From the NCBI GenBank assembly GCA_046261875.1, contig JBHENW010000202.1, positions 1 to 9,379 of the forward strand: a DNA stretch of 9,379 bases. The letters are read 5' to 3'. The stretch comes from JBHENW01 sp046261875 (GTDB taxonomy: Bacteria; Acidobacteriota; Thermoanaerobaculia; UBA5066; Gp7-AA6). Each line of letters begins with the position of its first letter. Positions within the stretch are counted from its first letter, which is position 1. A program made the position numbers and the translations under genes. Below are positions 1-5,910 of the stretch, piece by piece. Under the pieces are notes generated by a model. The model did not search any database. It was not told the origin of the DNA and worked only from the letters and a program-made list of their open reading frames with translations.

Positions 1-338
1 TGGTAGCCGAGCGTCCGAGAACGAAGAACGACAAGATCCGTATCCGGCTCAAGGCGTTCGACTACCGGATCCTGGACCAGTCGGCCACGGAGATCGTGGA
101 CACGGCCCGGAGGACCGGGGCGAAGATCGCCGGTCCGATTCCGCTGCCGACCGCGGTCTCTCGTTACACGGTCAACCGCTCCCCCCACATCGACAAGAAG
201 TCGCGTGAACAGTTCGAAATGCGCACGCACAAACGGCTGCTCGACATCCTCGAGCCCACTTCCCAGACGGTCGACGCCCTGATGAAGCTCGAGCTGCCCG
301 TGGGCGTGGACGTCGAGATCAAGGCGTTCGGGAAATAG
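1..338 (+). CDS. rpsJ: 30S ribosomal protein S10 (5' end at window edge)
   Basis: S10 sits in the head of the small subunit and, as NusE, pairs with NusB in transcription antitermination. The reading frame is open from position 3 and begins VAERPRTKNDKIRIRLKAF; the conserved KIRIRLKAFD and LDQSATEIV blocks and the GPIPLPT loop follow, and the protein ends at a TAG at 336-338. The first two bases of the window are TG in this frame, so the codon just cut by the edge could be ATG, GTG or TTG. If it is the start, the protein is 112 residues, a little longer than the roughly 103 of E. coli S10, with about 8 extra N-terminal residues. The true start could still lie upstream. An internal ATG at 96 would remove the conserved N-terminal strand and is not the start. 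Being first in the S10 cluster matches the standard order. Any leader with an L4-type attenuator would be outside the window. Confidence 0.96.
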   Translation, partial: VAERPRTKNDKIRIRLKAFDYRILDQSATEIVDTARRTGAKIAGPIPLPTAVSRYTVNRSPHIDKKSREQFEMRTHKRLLDILEPTSQTVDALMKLELPVGVDVEIKAFGK

Positions 339-342
339 GGCC

Positions 343-996
343 ATGGCGGTGCACGGGATCATCGGCAGAAAGGTCGGGATGACGCAGATCTTCCGGCCGG
401 ACGGGACCGCCCTGCCGGTCACCGTCCTCCAGGCGGGGCCCTGCCTCGTCGTCCAGAAGAAGACGGCGGGCCGGGACGGCTACGAGGCGATCCAGATCGG
501 CCTCGTGGATTCGCGGCCGGACCGGCGCGCGAACAAGCCCGCCCGCGGGCGCTTCGACGCGTCCGGCGTCGCGCCGATGCGGACGCTCGCGGAAGTGCGC
601 ATGGACGCGGGCGACGAGCTCAAGCCGGGCGACAAGGTCCTCTGCGACGCCTTCAAGGAAGAAGATCACGTGGACGTCATCGGGGTCTCCAAGGGGAAGG
701 GGTTCGCGGGTGTCGTGCGCCGTCACCACTTCCGGGGAGGCGCCGCAACCCACGGATCGATGTTCCACCGAGCCCCCGGGTCGATCGGTCCCTCCGCCTT
801 CCCCTCGCGCGTCTATCCTGGCACGCGCTCCTCGGGGCGGCTCGGCGGCAAGCGGTCGACCGCGAAGAACCTCGTCGTCGTCCGGGTGGACGCCGAGAAA
901 AACCTGCTCTACATCCGGGGGGCCGTCCCGGGCGCCCGCAACGCCATCGTCAAGATCGTCCGGTCGAGCTTCGCCCGGCCCGACGGGAGCAAGTGA
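343..996 (+). CDS. rplC: 50S ribosomal protein L3
   Basis: L3 is an early 23S rRNA assembly protein whose extended loop reaches the peptidyl-transferase centre. The 217-residue product starts MAVHGIIGRKVGMTQIF, the standard L3 N-terminus, followed by the beta-barrel (VTVLQAGPCLVVQ) and the VSKGKGFAGVVRRHHFRGG loop around residues 114-133. The HGSMFHRAPGSIG segment near residues 138-150 is the rRNA-penetrating finger. The stretch after GSIG reads PSAFPSRVYPG, so the glutamine methylated by PrmB in E. coli is not evident; this non-proteobacterial variant is common in the family. The length is close to the 209 of E. coli. The ATG lies 4 bases after the rpsJ stop, with only a weak GGGA (330-333) as Shine-Dalgarno sequence, so translation is probably coupled to rpsJ. 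Confidence 0.98.
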   Translation: MAVHGIIGRKVGMTQIFRPDGTALPVTVLQAGPCLVVQKKTAGRDGYEAIQIGLVDSRPDRRANKPARGRFDASGVAPMRTLAEVRMDAGDELKPGDKVLCDAFKEEDHVDVIGVSKGKGFAGVVRRHHFRGGAATHGSMFHRAPGSIGPSAFPSRVYPGTRSSGRLGGKRSTAKNLVVVRVDAEKNLLYIRGAVPGARNAIVKIVRSSFARPDGSK

Positions 997-1007
997 GGAG
1001 CGCGCCG

Positions 1008-1634
1008 ATGGCCACGGTCCCCGTCGTGAACTGGAAGAAGGAGCAGGTGGGCGAGGTCTCGCTGCCCGCCGAGGTCTTCGAGTACCCTTATCGCCGCCAT
1101 CTCGTCTGGGCCGTCGTCCGGGCGCATCTGGCCGGCAAGCGCAGCGGCACGCACAACACGAAGACGCGCTCGGAAGTCTCCGGCTCGGGACGCAAGCCGT
1201 TCCGCCAGAAGGGGACGGGCCGCGCACGCCAGGGAGGCGCCCGCCCTCCGATCCACCGGCACGGGGGGATCGCCCACGGGCCGAAGCCGCGCTCCTACGC
1301 GCAGAAAATCTCCGTGGCGGAAAAGAAGAATGCGCTCAAGGCCGTCCTCTCCCGCCGGGTCAAGGAGGAGCGTCTCCTCGTGCTCGACGGCATGGACCTG
1401 CAGGGCCACCGGACCCGCGATCTGAAGTCCGCGGTGGCGGTGCTCGGGCTCGAGGGGAAGACCCTGTTCGTCGATTCGCGTGAGAACGAGAAGCTCACGC
1501 GCGCGTCTCGCAACGTCGCCGAGTGGAAGCTCGTGGACCCGCTCGCAATCAACGCGTACGACGTGCTGAACCACGGCAACGTGGTCCTTTCGCGGCAGGC
1601 CCTGTCGCGCGTCGTCGAGACCCTGGGAGCCTGA
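1008..1634 (+). CDS. rplD: 50S ribosomal protein L4
   Basis: L4 binds domain I of 23S rRNA, and its long loop forms part of the exit-tunnel constriction with L22. In E. coli it also represses its own S10 operon. The product is 208 residues from the ATG at 1008, chosen because GAGGAG (995-1000) lies 7 bases upstream; a GTG at 993 overlapping the rplC stop would add five residues (MRSAP). The tunnel loop holds the family signature RQKGTGRARQGG at about residues 66-77, with the Lys of QKGT at the position linked to erythromycin response in E. coli (Lys63). HGGIAHGPKPRSY follows, then the Rossmann-like globular half (RLLVLDGMDL, KTLFVD, VDPLAINAYDVL). Autogenous control by this L4 cannot be judged because the operon leader is outside the window. 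Confidence 0.97.
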   Translation: MATVPVVNWKKEQVGEVSLPAEVFEYPYRRHLVWAVVRAHLAGKRSGTHNTKTRSEVSGSGRKPFRQKGTGRARQGGARPPIHRHGGIAHGPKPRSYAQKISVAEKKNALKAVLSRRVKEERLLVLDGMDLQGHRTRDLKSAVAVLGLEGKTLFVDSRENEKLTRASRNVAEWKLVDPLAINAYDVLNHGNVVLSRQALSRVVETLGA

Positions 1635-1635
1635 C

Positions 1636-1926
1636 GTGGAACCGCAACAGGTCATTCGCCGCCCGTTGATCACCGAGAAGTCCGCGCGACTGAAGGAAGG
1701 CGCCAACACGATCTGCTTCGAGGTGCACCGCGACGCGAACAAGATCGAGATCCAGAAGGCGGTCCAGGCCCTCTTCGGGGTCAAGGTGACCGACGTGCGC
1801 GTCGCCAACCGGCAGGGGAAGCTGAAGCGCATGGGGCGCTTCATCGGCCGCCGCAAGGACTGGAAGAAGGCGTACGTGCGCCTGGCGGCCGGCGAGAAAC
1901 CGATCGAGTTCTTCGAAGGCCTCTGA
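1636..1926 (+). CDS. rplW: 50S ribosomal protein L23
   Basis: L23 lies at the rim of the exit tunnel and is the docking site for trigger factor and SRP. The 96-residue protein begins MEPQQVIRRPLITEKSARL. The ITEK motif carries Glu14, which corresponds to E. coli Glu18, the residue that contacts trigger factor. The core continues with ANTICFEVHRDANKIEIQKA, VQALFGVKVTDV and the conserved GRFIGRRKDWKKAYVRL loop and strand near residues 67-83, and ends with the usual acidic-aromatic tail. The start is GTG at 1636, one base after the rplD stop; GGGAG at 1625-1629, six bases upstream within rplD, supports it. Length and content are typical. Confidence 0.98.
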   Translation: MEPQQVIRRPLITEKSARLKEGANTICFEVHRDANKIEIQKAVQALFGVKVTDVRVANRQGKLKRMGRFIGRRKDWKKAYVRLAAGEKPIEFFEGL

Positions 1927-1948
1927 GCCGGAGACGAGGGATACACCC

Positions 1949-2779
1949 ATGCCGCTGAAAAAGTTCAAGCCCACGTCCGCCGGCCGGCGTTTCCAGTCGT
2001 CGCTCGATTTTTCCGAGCTGGCGCCGGTCCGACCGGAGAAGAGCCTCACGGTGGGCCTGCGTTCCACGGGCGGGCGCAACAACCAGGGCCGGGTGACCTC
2101 GCGGTACATGGGGGGCGGGCACAAGCGCCTGTTCCGTCTCGTGGACTTCCGCCGGGACAAGATGAACATTCCCGCAAGGGTCGCGTCCATCGAGTACGAC
2201 CCGAACCGCTCCGCCCGGATCGCGCTGCTCCACTACGTGGACGGCGAAAAACGCTACATCCTCGCGCCGGACGGCCTGAAGGTCGGCTCGGAAGTCGTGT
2301 CCGGGCCCGCCGCGGACATCCTGCCCGGCAACGCCCTCCCGCTGCGGGGCATCCCGCTCGGCACGACGATCCACAACATCGAGCTGAAGCGCGGCCGGGG
2401 CGGTCAGCTCGTGCGGTCCGCCGGGGCCGCGGCACAGCTCATGGCGAAGGAAGGCGGCTACGCCCAGGTGCGCCTCCCATCGGGCGAGGTGCGGGAGATC
2501 CACGTCGAGTGTTACGCCACGATCGGCCAGGTCGGCAACCTCGAGCACGAAAACGTCTCGGTCGGCAAGGCCGGACGGAGCCGCTGGCTCGGCCGCCGGC
2601 CACACGTCCGCGGCGTCGCGATGAACCCCGTGGACCATCCGATGGGCGGCGGCGAGGGCAAGACTTCCGGAGGGCGGCACCCGACCTCTCCCTGGGGCTG
2701 GAAGACGAAGGGGTTGAAGACGCGCAACAACAAGCGGACGGACGATTTCATCGTGCGCGGCCGCAAGGCGAAGGGTTGA
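1949..2779 (+). CDS. rplB: 50S ribosomal protein L2
   Basis: L2 is one of the most conserved ribosomal proteins; it binds 23S rRNA near the peptidyl-transferase centre and bridges to the small subunit. The 276-residue product has the expected N-terminal KPTSAGRRFQ, the STGGRNNQGRVTSRYMGGGHKR block (residues about 40-60), the OB and SH3-like domains, and the C-terminal NPVDHPMGGGEG signature. His230 matches the functionally important His229 of E. coli. The second histidine of the usual DHPHGGGEG is Met232 here, a variant I recall from several non-proteobacterial groups. KTSGGRHPTSPWG and a basic tail finish the protein. GAGGG at 1936-1940, 8 bases before the ATG, is a good ribosome-binding site. 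Confidence 0.98.
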   Translation: MPLKKFKPTSAGRRFQSSLDFSELAPVRPEKSLTVGLRSTGGRNNQGRVTSRYMGGGHKRLFRLVDFRRDKMNIPARVASIEYDPNRSARIALLHYVDGEKRYILAPDGLKVGSEVVSGPAADILPGNALPLRGIPLGTTIHNIELKRGRGGQLVRSAGAAAQLMAKEGGYAQVRLPSGEVREIHVECYATIGQVGNLEHENVSVGKAGRSRWLGRRPHVRGVAMNPVDHPMGGGEGKTSGGRHPTSPWGWKTKGLKTRNNKRTDDFIVRGRKAKG

Positions 2780-2790
2780 GTAGTTAGAAC

Positions 2791-3144
2791 ATGGCACGTT
2801 CGATCAAAAAAGGGGCGTTCATCGACGAGCACCTGACCAAGAAGGTGGCCGTGCTGAACGACACCCGCGAGAAGAAAGTGATCAAGACCTGGTCGCGCCG
2901 CTCGACGATCGTTCCCGACATGGTCGGGCACACGATCGCCGTGCACAACGGGCGCAAGTTCATCCCGGTCTACATCGCCGAGAACATGGTCGGTCACAAG
3001 CTCGGCGAGTTCTCGCCCAGCCGCATCTTCAAGGGGCACGGCGGGAAGAAGGCCGAGGTCGGGGCGAAGGTCGGCGGAGCGCCGCCGACGGCCCCCGGGG
3101 CGGCCCCGGCCGCCGCGCCGGCGGCGCCCGCGGCCAAGACGTAA
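2791..3144 (+). CDS. rpsS: 30S ribosomal protein S19 with Ala/Pro-rich C-terminal tail
   Basis: S19 is in the head of the small subunit next to S13, and its C-terminal tail reaches toward the A- and P-site tRNAs. The conserved core runs from MARSIKKGAFIDEHL through TWSRRSTIVPDMVGHTIAVHNG to MVGHKLGEFSPSR and GHGGKK, ending at about Lys87. A further 30 residues follow, dominated by Ala, Pro and Gly (for example GAPPTAPGAAPAAAP), making 117 residues against about 92 in E. coli. The same stretch of DNA is nearly pure G/C and contains a perfect 6-bp stem with a 5-base loop at 3109-3125. The ATG follows rplB by 11 bases; no strong Shine-Dalgarno sequence is visible (only GAG at 2778-2780), which suggests coupling to rplB translation. 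Confidence 0.97.
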   Translation: MARSIKKGAFIDEHLTKKVAVLNDTREKKVIKTWSRRSTIVPDMVGHTIAVHNGRKFIPVYIAENMVGHKLGEFSPSRIFKGHGGKKAEVGAKVGGAPPTAPGAAPAAAPAAPAAKT

Positions 3145-3159
3145 CGCCGGAGAGGAACG

Positions 3160-3510
3160 ATGAAGGCGACCGCCACGCTCCGCTACATGAAGGGGTCCGC
3201 GCAGAAAGCGCGGCTCGTGGCCGACCTCGTGCGCGGCAAGTCGGTCAACGAGGCGGTCGCGATCCTGCGCCACACGCGCAAGTACGCGGCGCGCGACATC
3301 TTGAAGACGCTGCGCTCGGCCGTCGCGAACGCCGAGCAAAAGGAAGCGCAGGTGGACGTGGACGAGCTGGTCGTCCGCAAGATCACCGTGGACAAGGGGC
3401 CGCAGGAGAAGCGGGTCCGACCCGCCCCGATGGGACGCGCCTACCGGGTGCTCCATCGCAAGAGTCATTTGACGATCGAGCTCGCGGACAACCCGTCCGC
3501 GAAGTCCTGA
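3160..3510 (+). CDS. rplV: 50S ribosomal protein L22
   Basis: L22 contacts all domains of 23S rRNA, and its long beta-hairpin lines the exit-tunnel constriction opposite L4. The 116-residue protein has KARLVADLVRGKSVNEAVAI near residues 16-35, AARDILKTLRSAVANAEQ, the VDVDELVVRKITVDKGP strand and the hairpin KRVRPAPMGRAYRVLHRKSH at about residues 84-103. The N-terminal segment reads MKGSAQKAR where many families have RISPRKAR; the PAPMGRAYR hairpin tip is also a lineage-type variant. The ATG is preceded by GGAGAGGAA (3149-3157), which places GGAG 7 bases upstream. It lies 15 bases after rpsS. Confidence 0.98.
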   Translation: MKATATLRYMKGSAQKARLVADLVRGKSVNEAVAILRHTRKYAARDILKTLRSAVANAEQKEAQVDVDELVVRKITVDKGPQEKRVRPAPMGRAYRVLHRKSHLTIELADNPSAKS

Positions 3511-3520
3511 GAGGGGTTTG

Positions 3521-4171
3521 ATGGGCCAGAAAGTTCATCCTTACGGCTTCCGCCTCGGGTTCAACCGGACGTGGCACTCGCGCTGGTTCGCGACGAAGGA
3601 CTACCAGAACTACCTGCACGAGGACCTCAAGCTCCGCCGGGAGCTCAAGCGGCGCCTGTCGCACGCCGGCGTCTCCGAGGTGGACATCGAGCGCTTCGCG
3701 AACAAGCTGAAGGTCAACATCCAGACGTCGCGCCCCGGGATCATCATCGGCAAGCGCGGCGCCGAGGTGGACAAGCTGCGGGACGAGCTGCAGAAGCGGA
3801 CGAAGGCGGAAGTCCACATCAACATCATCGAGATCCAGCGGCCGGAGACGGACGCCCAGCTCGTGGCCGAGTCGATCGCGCTCCAGCTCGAGCGGCGCGT
3901 CGCCTTCCGGCGCGCGATGAAGAAGGGGATCGAATCGGCATTCCGCTTCGGCGCCCAGGGGATCAAGATCCGCTGCGCCGGCCGGTTGAACGGGGCCGAG
4001 ATCGCCCGAGCCGAATGGTACCAGGAAGGTCGGCTGCCGTTGCACACGCTCAAGGCGGACATCGACTACGGGTTCGCCGAGTCGAACACGACCTACGGAA
4101 AGATCGGCGTCAAGGCGTGGATCTACCGGGGCGAGCAGCACAAGGCGAAGAACCGCCGGAAGACGGCGTAG
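3521..4171 (+). CDS. rpsC: 30S ribosomal protein S3
   Basis: S3 forms part of the mRNA entry channel with S4 and S5 and has helicase-like activity on structured mRNA. The 216-residue product begins MGQKVHPYGFRLGFNRTWHS, the canonical start. A KH type-2 domain follows, with the RPGIIIGKRGAEVDKL segment whose GKRG loop is residues 77-80. The C-terminal domain carries AFRRAMKKGIESAFRFGAQG, then CAGRLNGAEIARAEW, LHTLKADIDYGFAES and VKAWIYRGE. The ATG at 3521 is chosen because MGQKVHP is the universal N-terminus and GAGGGG (3511-3516) is well placed; the TTG directly before it (3518) is in frame but unlikely. The gene starts 10 bases after rplV. Confidence 0.98.
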   Translation: MGQKVHPYGFRLGFNRTWHSRWFATKDYQNYLHEDLKLRRELKRRLSHAGVSEVDIERFANKLKVNIQTSRPGIIIGKRGAEVDKLRDELQKRTKAEVHINIIEIQRPETDAQLVAESIALQLERRVAFRRAMKKGIESAFRFGAQGIKIRCAGRLNGAEIARAEWYQEGRLPLHTLKADIDYGFAESNTTYGKIGVKAWIYRGEQHKAKNRRKTA

Positions 4172-4197
4172 CCGGGAACAGAGCGGAGACCTGATCC

Positions 4198-4623
4198 ATG
4201 TTGATGCCGTCGAAAGTCAAGTATCGCAAGCAGCAGCGCGGGCGCATGCGCGGCAAGGCCCACCGCGGCGGGACGCTCGCGTTCGGCGACTTCGGGCTCC
4301 AGGTCCTCGAGCCGGGCTGGGTCACCGCGCGTCAGATCGAGGCGGCGCGCATCGCCATGACGCGCGCCGTCAAGCGGGGCGGCAAGATCTGGATCCGGAT
4401 CTTTCCGGACAAGCCGTACACGAAGAAGCCGGCCGAAACCCGCATGGGCAAGGGGAAGGGCGCCCCGGAGGGCTGGGTCGCGGTGGTGAAGCCCGGCCGC
4501 GTCCTCTACGAGATGGAGGGGGTCGAGCCTGCCGTCGCGCGCGAAGCCCTGAAGTTCGCGGCCGACAAGCTCGGATTGAAGACGCGCCTCATCACCCGCG
4601 AGTCGGAGATGGAGATCGCATGA
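4198..4623 (+). CDS. rplP: 50S ribosomal protein L16
   Basis: L16 binds near the A-site tRNA elbow and the peptidyl-transferase centre and is a late-assembling protein. The 141-residue product starts MLMPSKVKYRKQQRGRMRGKAHRG, the usual start, and contains LAFGDFGLQVLEPGWVTARQIEAARIAMTR in pieces typical of the family. The conserved TRMGKGKGAPEGWVAVVKPG loop follows; Arg82 in it matches E. coli Arg81, the residue hydroxylated there by YcfD/RoxA. No hydroxylase gene is in the window, so modification is unknown. GGAG at 4185-4188, 9 bases upstream of the ATG, serves as Shine-Dalgarno sequence. The gap to rpsC is 26 bases, and its last codons overlap rpmC by ATGA. Confidence 0.98.
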   Translation: MLMPSKVKYRKQQRGRMRGKAHRGGTLAFGDFGLQVLEPGWVTARQIEAARIAMTRAVKRGGKIWIRIFPDKPYTKKPAETRMGKGKGAPEGWVAVVKPGRVLYEMEGVEPAVAREALKFAADKLGLKTRLITRESEMEIA

Positions 4624-4835
4624 AGAAGAAGGAACGCGAGACGCTCGCCCAGCAGGGGGAGCCGGAGCTGGCCGAAAAAGAGAAAGAACTGAAGGAAGCG
4701 GCGTGGAAGCTGCGCCTGCAGAAGGCGACCGGCCAGCTGGAGAACCCCAGCCGGCTGAAAGCCCTGCGCCGCGACCTCGCGCGGGTCCAGACGTACCGCC
4801 GGGCCCTCGAACTGGCGCGGACGGAGGGGCAGTGA
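4620..4835 (+). CDS. rpmC: 50S ribosomal protein L29
   Basis: L29 is a small helical hairpin at the exit-tunnel rim next to L23, where nascent-chain factors dock. The 71-residue protein is rich in charged residues. It shows two helices (about residues 13-37 and 43-68) around the family turn QKATGQLENPSRLKALRRDLARVQT. The N-terminal helix reads ELAEKEKELKEAAWKLRLQK, where many homologues have an EEL...LRFQ pattern. Its ATG overlaps the rplP stop as ATGA (4620-4623), with GGAG at 4611-4614 inside rplP, which indicates translational coupling. Its own stop overlaps the GTG of rpsQ. The length is slightly above the 63 of E. coli and within the family range. Confidence 0.96.
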   Translation: MKKKERETLAQQGEPELAEKEKELKEAAWKLRLQKATGQLENPSRLKALRRDLARVQTYRRALELARTEGQ

Positions 4836-5125
4836 GCGAGACGGCGCAGACGCAGACACCCGCGGAGCCGAAGTCGCGCGCCCGGGCTACGAAGACCGGC
4901 CGGGTCGTCTCCGACCGGATGGAGAAGACGATCGTCGTCGAGGTCGAGCGCCGCGTGCAGGAGCAGCGGTACCAGCGCACGATCAAGCGGACGAGCCGCT
5001 TCATGGCCCACGACGAGGAGAACGCCGCGAAGATCGGCGACCGCGTGCGGATCGAGGAAACGCGCCCCCTCTCGCGCCGCAAGCGCTGGCGGCTGCGCGA
5101 GATCATCAGCCGGGCCCGGGCCTAG
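4832..5125 (+). CDS. rpsQ: 30S ribosomal protein S17
   Basis: S17 is a primary 16S rRNA-binding protein of the 30S body with an OB fold. From the GTG at 4832 the product is 97 residues. The first 17 residues (MSETAQTQTPAEPKSRA) are a polar extension. The core then runs TKTGRVVSDRMEKTIVVEVER, HDEENAAKIGDRVRIEETRPLS and RRKRWRLREII, the conserved S17 signature. The GTG overlaps the rpmC stop (GTGA, 4832-4835), and GGAGG at 4823-4827 lies 4 bases upstream, a slightly short spacing. The next in-frame ATG, at 4919, would delete the first conserved strand and is rejected. Upstream in-frame codons would lie inside rpmC and encode no S17-like sequence. Confidence 0.96.
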   Translation: MSETAQTQTPAEPKSRARATKTGRVVSDRMEKTIVVEVERRVQEQRYQRTIKRTSRFMAHDEENAAKIGDRVRIEETRPLSRRKRWRLREIISRARA

Positions 5126-5143
5126 GAAGAGCGAGGGGTTCCG

Positions 5144-5521
5144 ATGATCCAGATGGGCACGATCCTCCAAGTGGCCGACAACTCCGGCGCCCGGCGCATC
5201 GCGTGCATCCGGATGCGGGGCGGAGCGGCCGGACGCTATGCCGGCCTGGGCGACATCATCACGGCCTCGGTCAAGGAGGCCGCGCCGGATTCGCCTTTCG
5301 TGGAAAAGCACGGGAAGCGCGTCGTGCGCGCCGTCATCGTCCGAACCCGGCGGAACCACCGCCGCCGCGACGGCTCCTACATCCGGTTCGACGACAATGC
5401 CGCCGTCCTCATCTCCAACGAAGGGGAGCCGGTGGGGACGCGCGTCTTCGGCCCGGTCGCCCGGGAGCTGCGGGAAAAGAAGTTCATGAAGATCATCTCG
5501 CTCGCGCCGGAAGTCCTTTGA
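5144..5521 (+). CDS. rplN: 50S ribosomal protein L14
   Basis: L14 lies on the subunit interface, forms an intersubunit bridge with 16S rRNA and is the docking site of the silencing factor RsfS. The 125-residue product begins MIQMGTILQVADNSGARRI and ends with the highly conserved GTRVFGPVARELREKKFMKI and ISLAPEVL. After VKEA (residues 43-46) the loop reads APDSPFVEKHGKR, about three residues longer than the E. coli loop IPRGKVKKGD. GAGGGG at 5133-5138, 5 bases before the ATG, is a strong ribosome-binding site. In E. coli this is the first gene of the separate spc operon; here the 18-base gap after rpsQ leaves no room for a promoter there, although one inside rpsQ cannot be excluded. Confidence 0.98.
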   Translation: MIQMGTILQVADNSGARRIACIRMRGGAAGRYAGLGDIITASVKEAAPDSPFVEKHGKRVVRAVIVRTRRNHRRRDGSYIRFDDNAAVLISNEGEPVGTRVFGPVARELREKKFMKIISLAPEVL

Positions 5522-5543
5522 GGACTTTGAGAGCAGCCCTGTG

Positions 5544-5867
5544 ATGCGCAAGCCGAAGCTGAAGAAGAACGACCTCGTCGTCGTGATCGCCGGGAAGGAC
5601 CGCGGCCGCCAGGGCAAGATCCTCAAGGTCCTGCCGGCCAGGGACCGCGTGATCGTCGAGCGGGTCAACATGATCAAGAAGCACGTGCGGCCGAACCCGC
5701 AGCGCAACATCGCCGGCGGGATCTCGGACCGCGAAGCGCCGATCCACGTGTCCAACGTGATGCTCGTGGACCCGGACCGCAACACGCGCACGCGCATCGG
5801 CCGGCGCCGGGACGCCGACGGCAACCCGGAGCGGTTCGCGAAGAAGAGCGGCGCCGCGCTCGCGTGA
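5544..5867 (+). CDS. rplX: 50S ribosomal protein L24
   Basis: L24 starts large-subunit assembly and sits by the tunnel exit. The 107-residue protein has a KOW motif at about residues 10-36 (DLVVVIAGKDRGRQGKILKV), the VNMIKKHVRPNPQ segment and EAPIHVSNVMLVDP, followed by a basic tail ending FAKKSGAALA. Two adjacent start codons exist: GTG at 5541 and ATG at 5544. I take the ATG; the difference is one residue, and GAGAG (5529-5533) is 7 bases from the GTG and 10 from the ATG, so the choice is not certain. The gene is 22 bases after rplN. Its stop codon lies inside an imperfect hairpin (5850-5879) discussed separately. Confidence 0.97.
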   Translation: MRKPKLKKNDLVVVIAGKDRGRQGKILKVLPARDRVIVERVNMIKKHVRPNPQRNIAGGISDREAPIHVSNVMLVDPDRNTRTRIGRRRDADGNPERFAKKSGAALA

Positions 5868-5879
5868 GCGGGCAGCGCC
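5850..5879 (+). promoter_or_regulatory. Imperfect RNA hairpin over the rplX stop codon (possible operator, unproven)
   Basis: Bases 5850-5854 (GGCGC) pair with 5875-5879 (GCGCC), and 5857-5861 (CGCTC) pair with 5866-5870 (GAGCG) around a GCGT loop, leaving a 2/4-base internal loop. No T-run follows, so this is not a rho-independent terminator. It sits in the rplX-rplE junction, the same place where E. coli S8 binds spc mRNA to repress translation. I do not recognise the S8-binding core sequence in it, and GC-rich DNA forms such stems by chance, so the regulatory role is only a suggestion. Confidence 0.25.
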
Positions 5880-5897
5880 AGGCATCAGCGTAAGGAC

Positions 5898-5903
5898 GGA
5901 GAG
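5898..5903 (+). promoter_or_regulatory. Ribosome-binding site deciding the TTG start of rplE
   Basis: GGAGAG lies 7 bases before the TTG at 5911. This strong site, in the longest gap of the window, supports the rare TTG as the true start of L5, because no ATG or GTG occurs in frame between it and the conserved N-terminal sequence. It also means L5 can be initiated independently and is not wholly dependent on coupling to rplX, whose stop is 43 bases away. Confidence 0.75.
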
Positions 5904-5910
5904 AACGACC

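Noticed and set aside
993..1007. GTG at 993 as the start of rplD
   Set aside because: It is in frame and overlaps the rplC stop, but GAGGAG at 995-1000 is well placed for the ATG at 1008 and MATVPV is a more usual L4 start.
319..1227. Long - strand frame opposite rplC and rplD, and similar frames at 909-1946, 1841-2797, 2512-3468, 4592-5824 and 8323-9261
   Set aside because: All are shadows of conserved + strand genes, with compositional bias expected from third-position G/C and no plausible ribosome-binding site or family motif.
2006..2016. Short AT-rich patch (ATTTTTCCGAG) as a possible promoter or terminator element
   Set aside because: It lies inside the conserved coding sequence of rplB and has no matching -35/-10 pair or stem.
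5862..5895. Rho-independent terminator after rplX
   Set aside because: The stem at 5850-5879 is not followed by a T-run, and the cluster continues with closely spaced genes.
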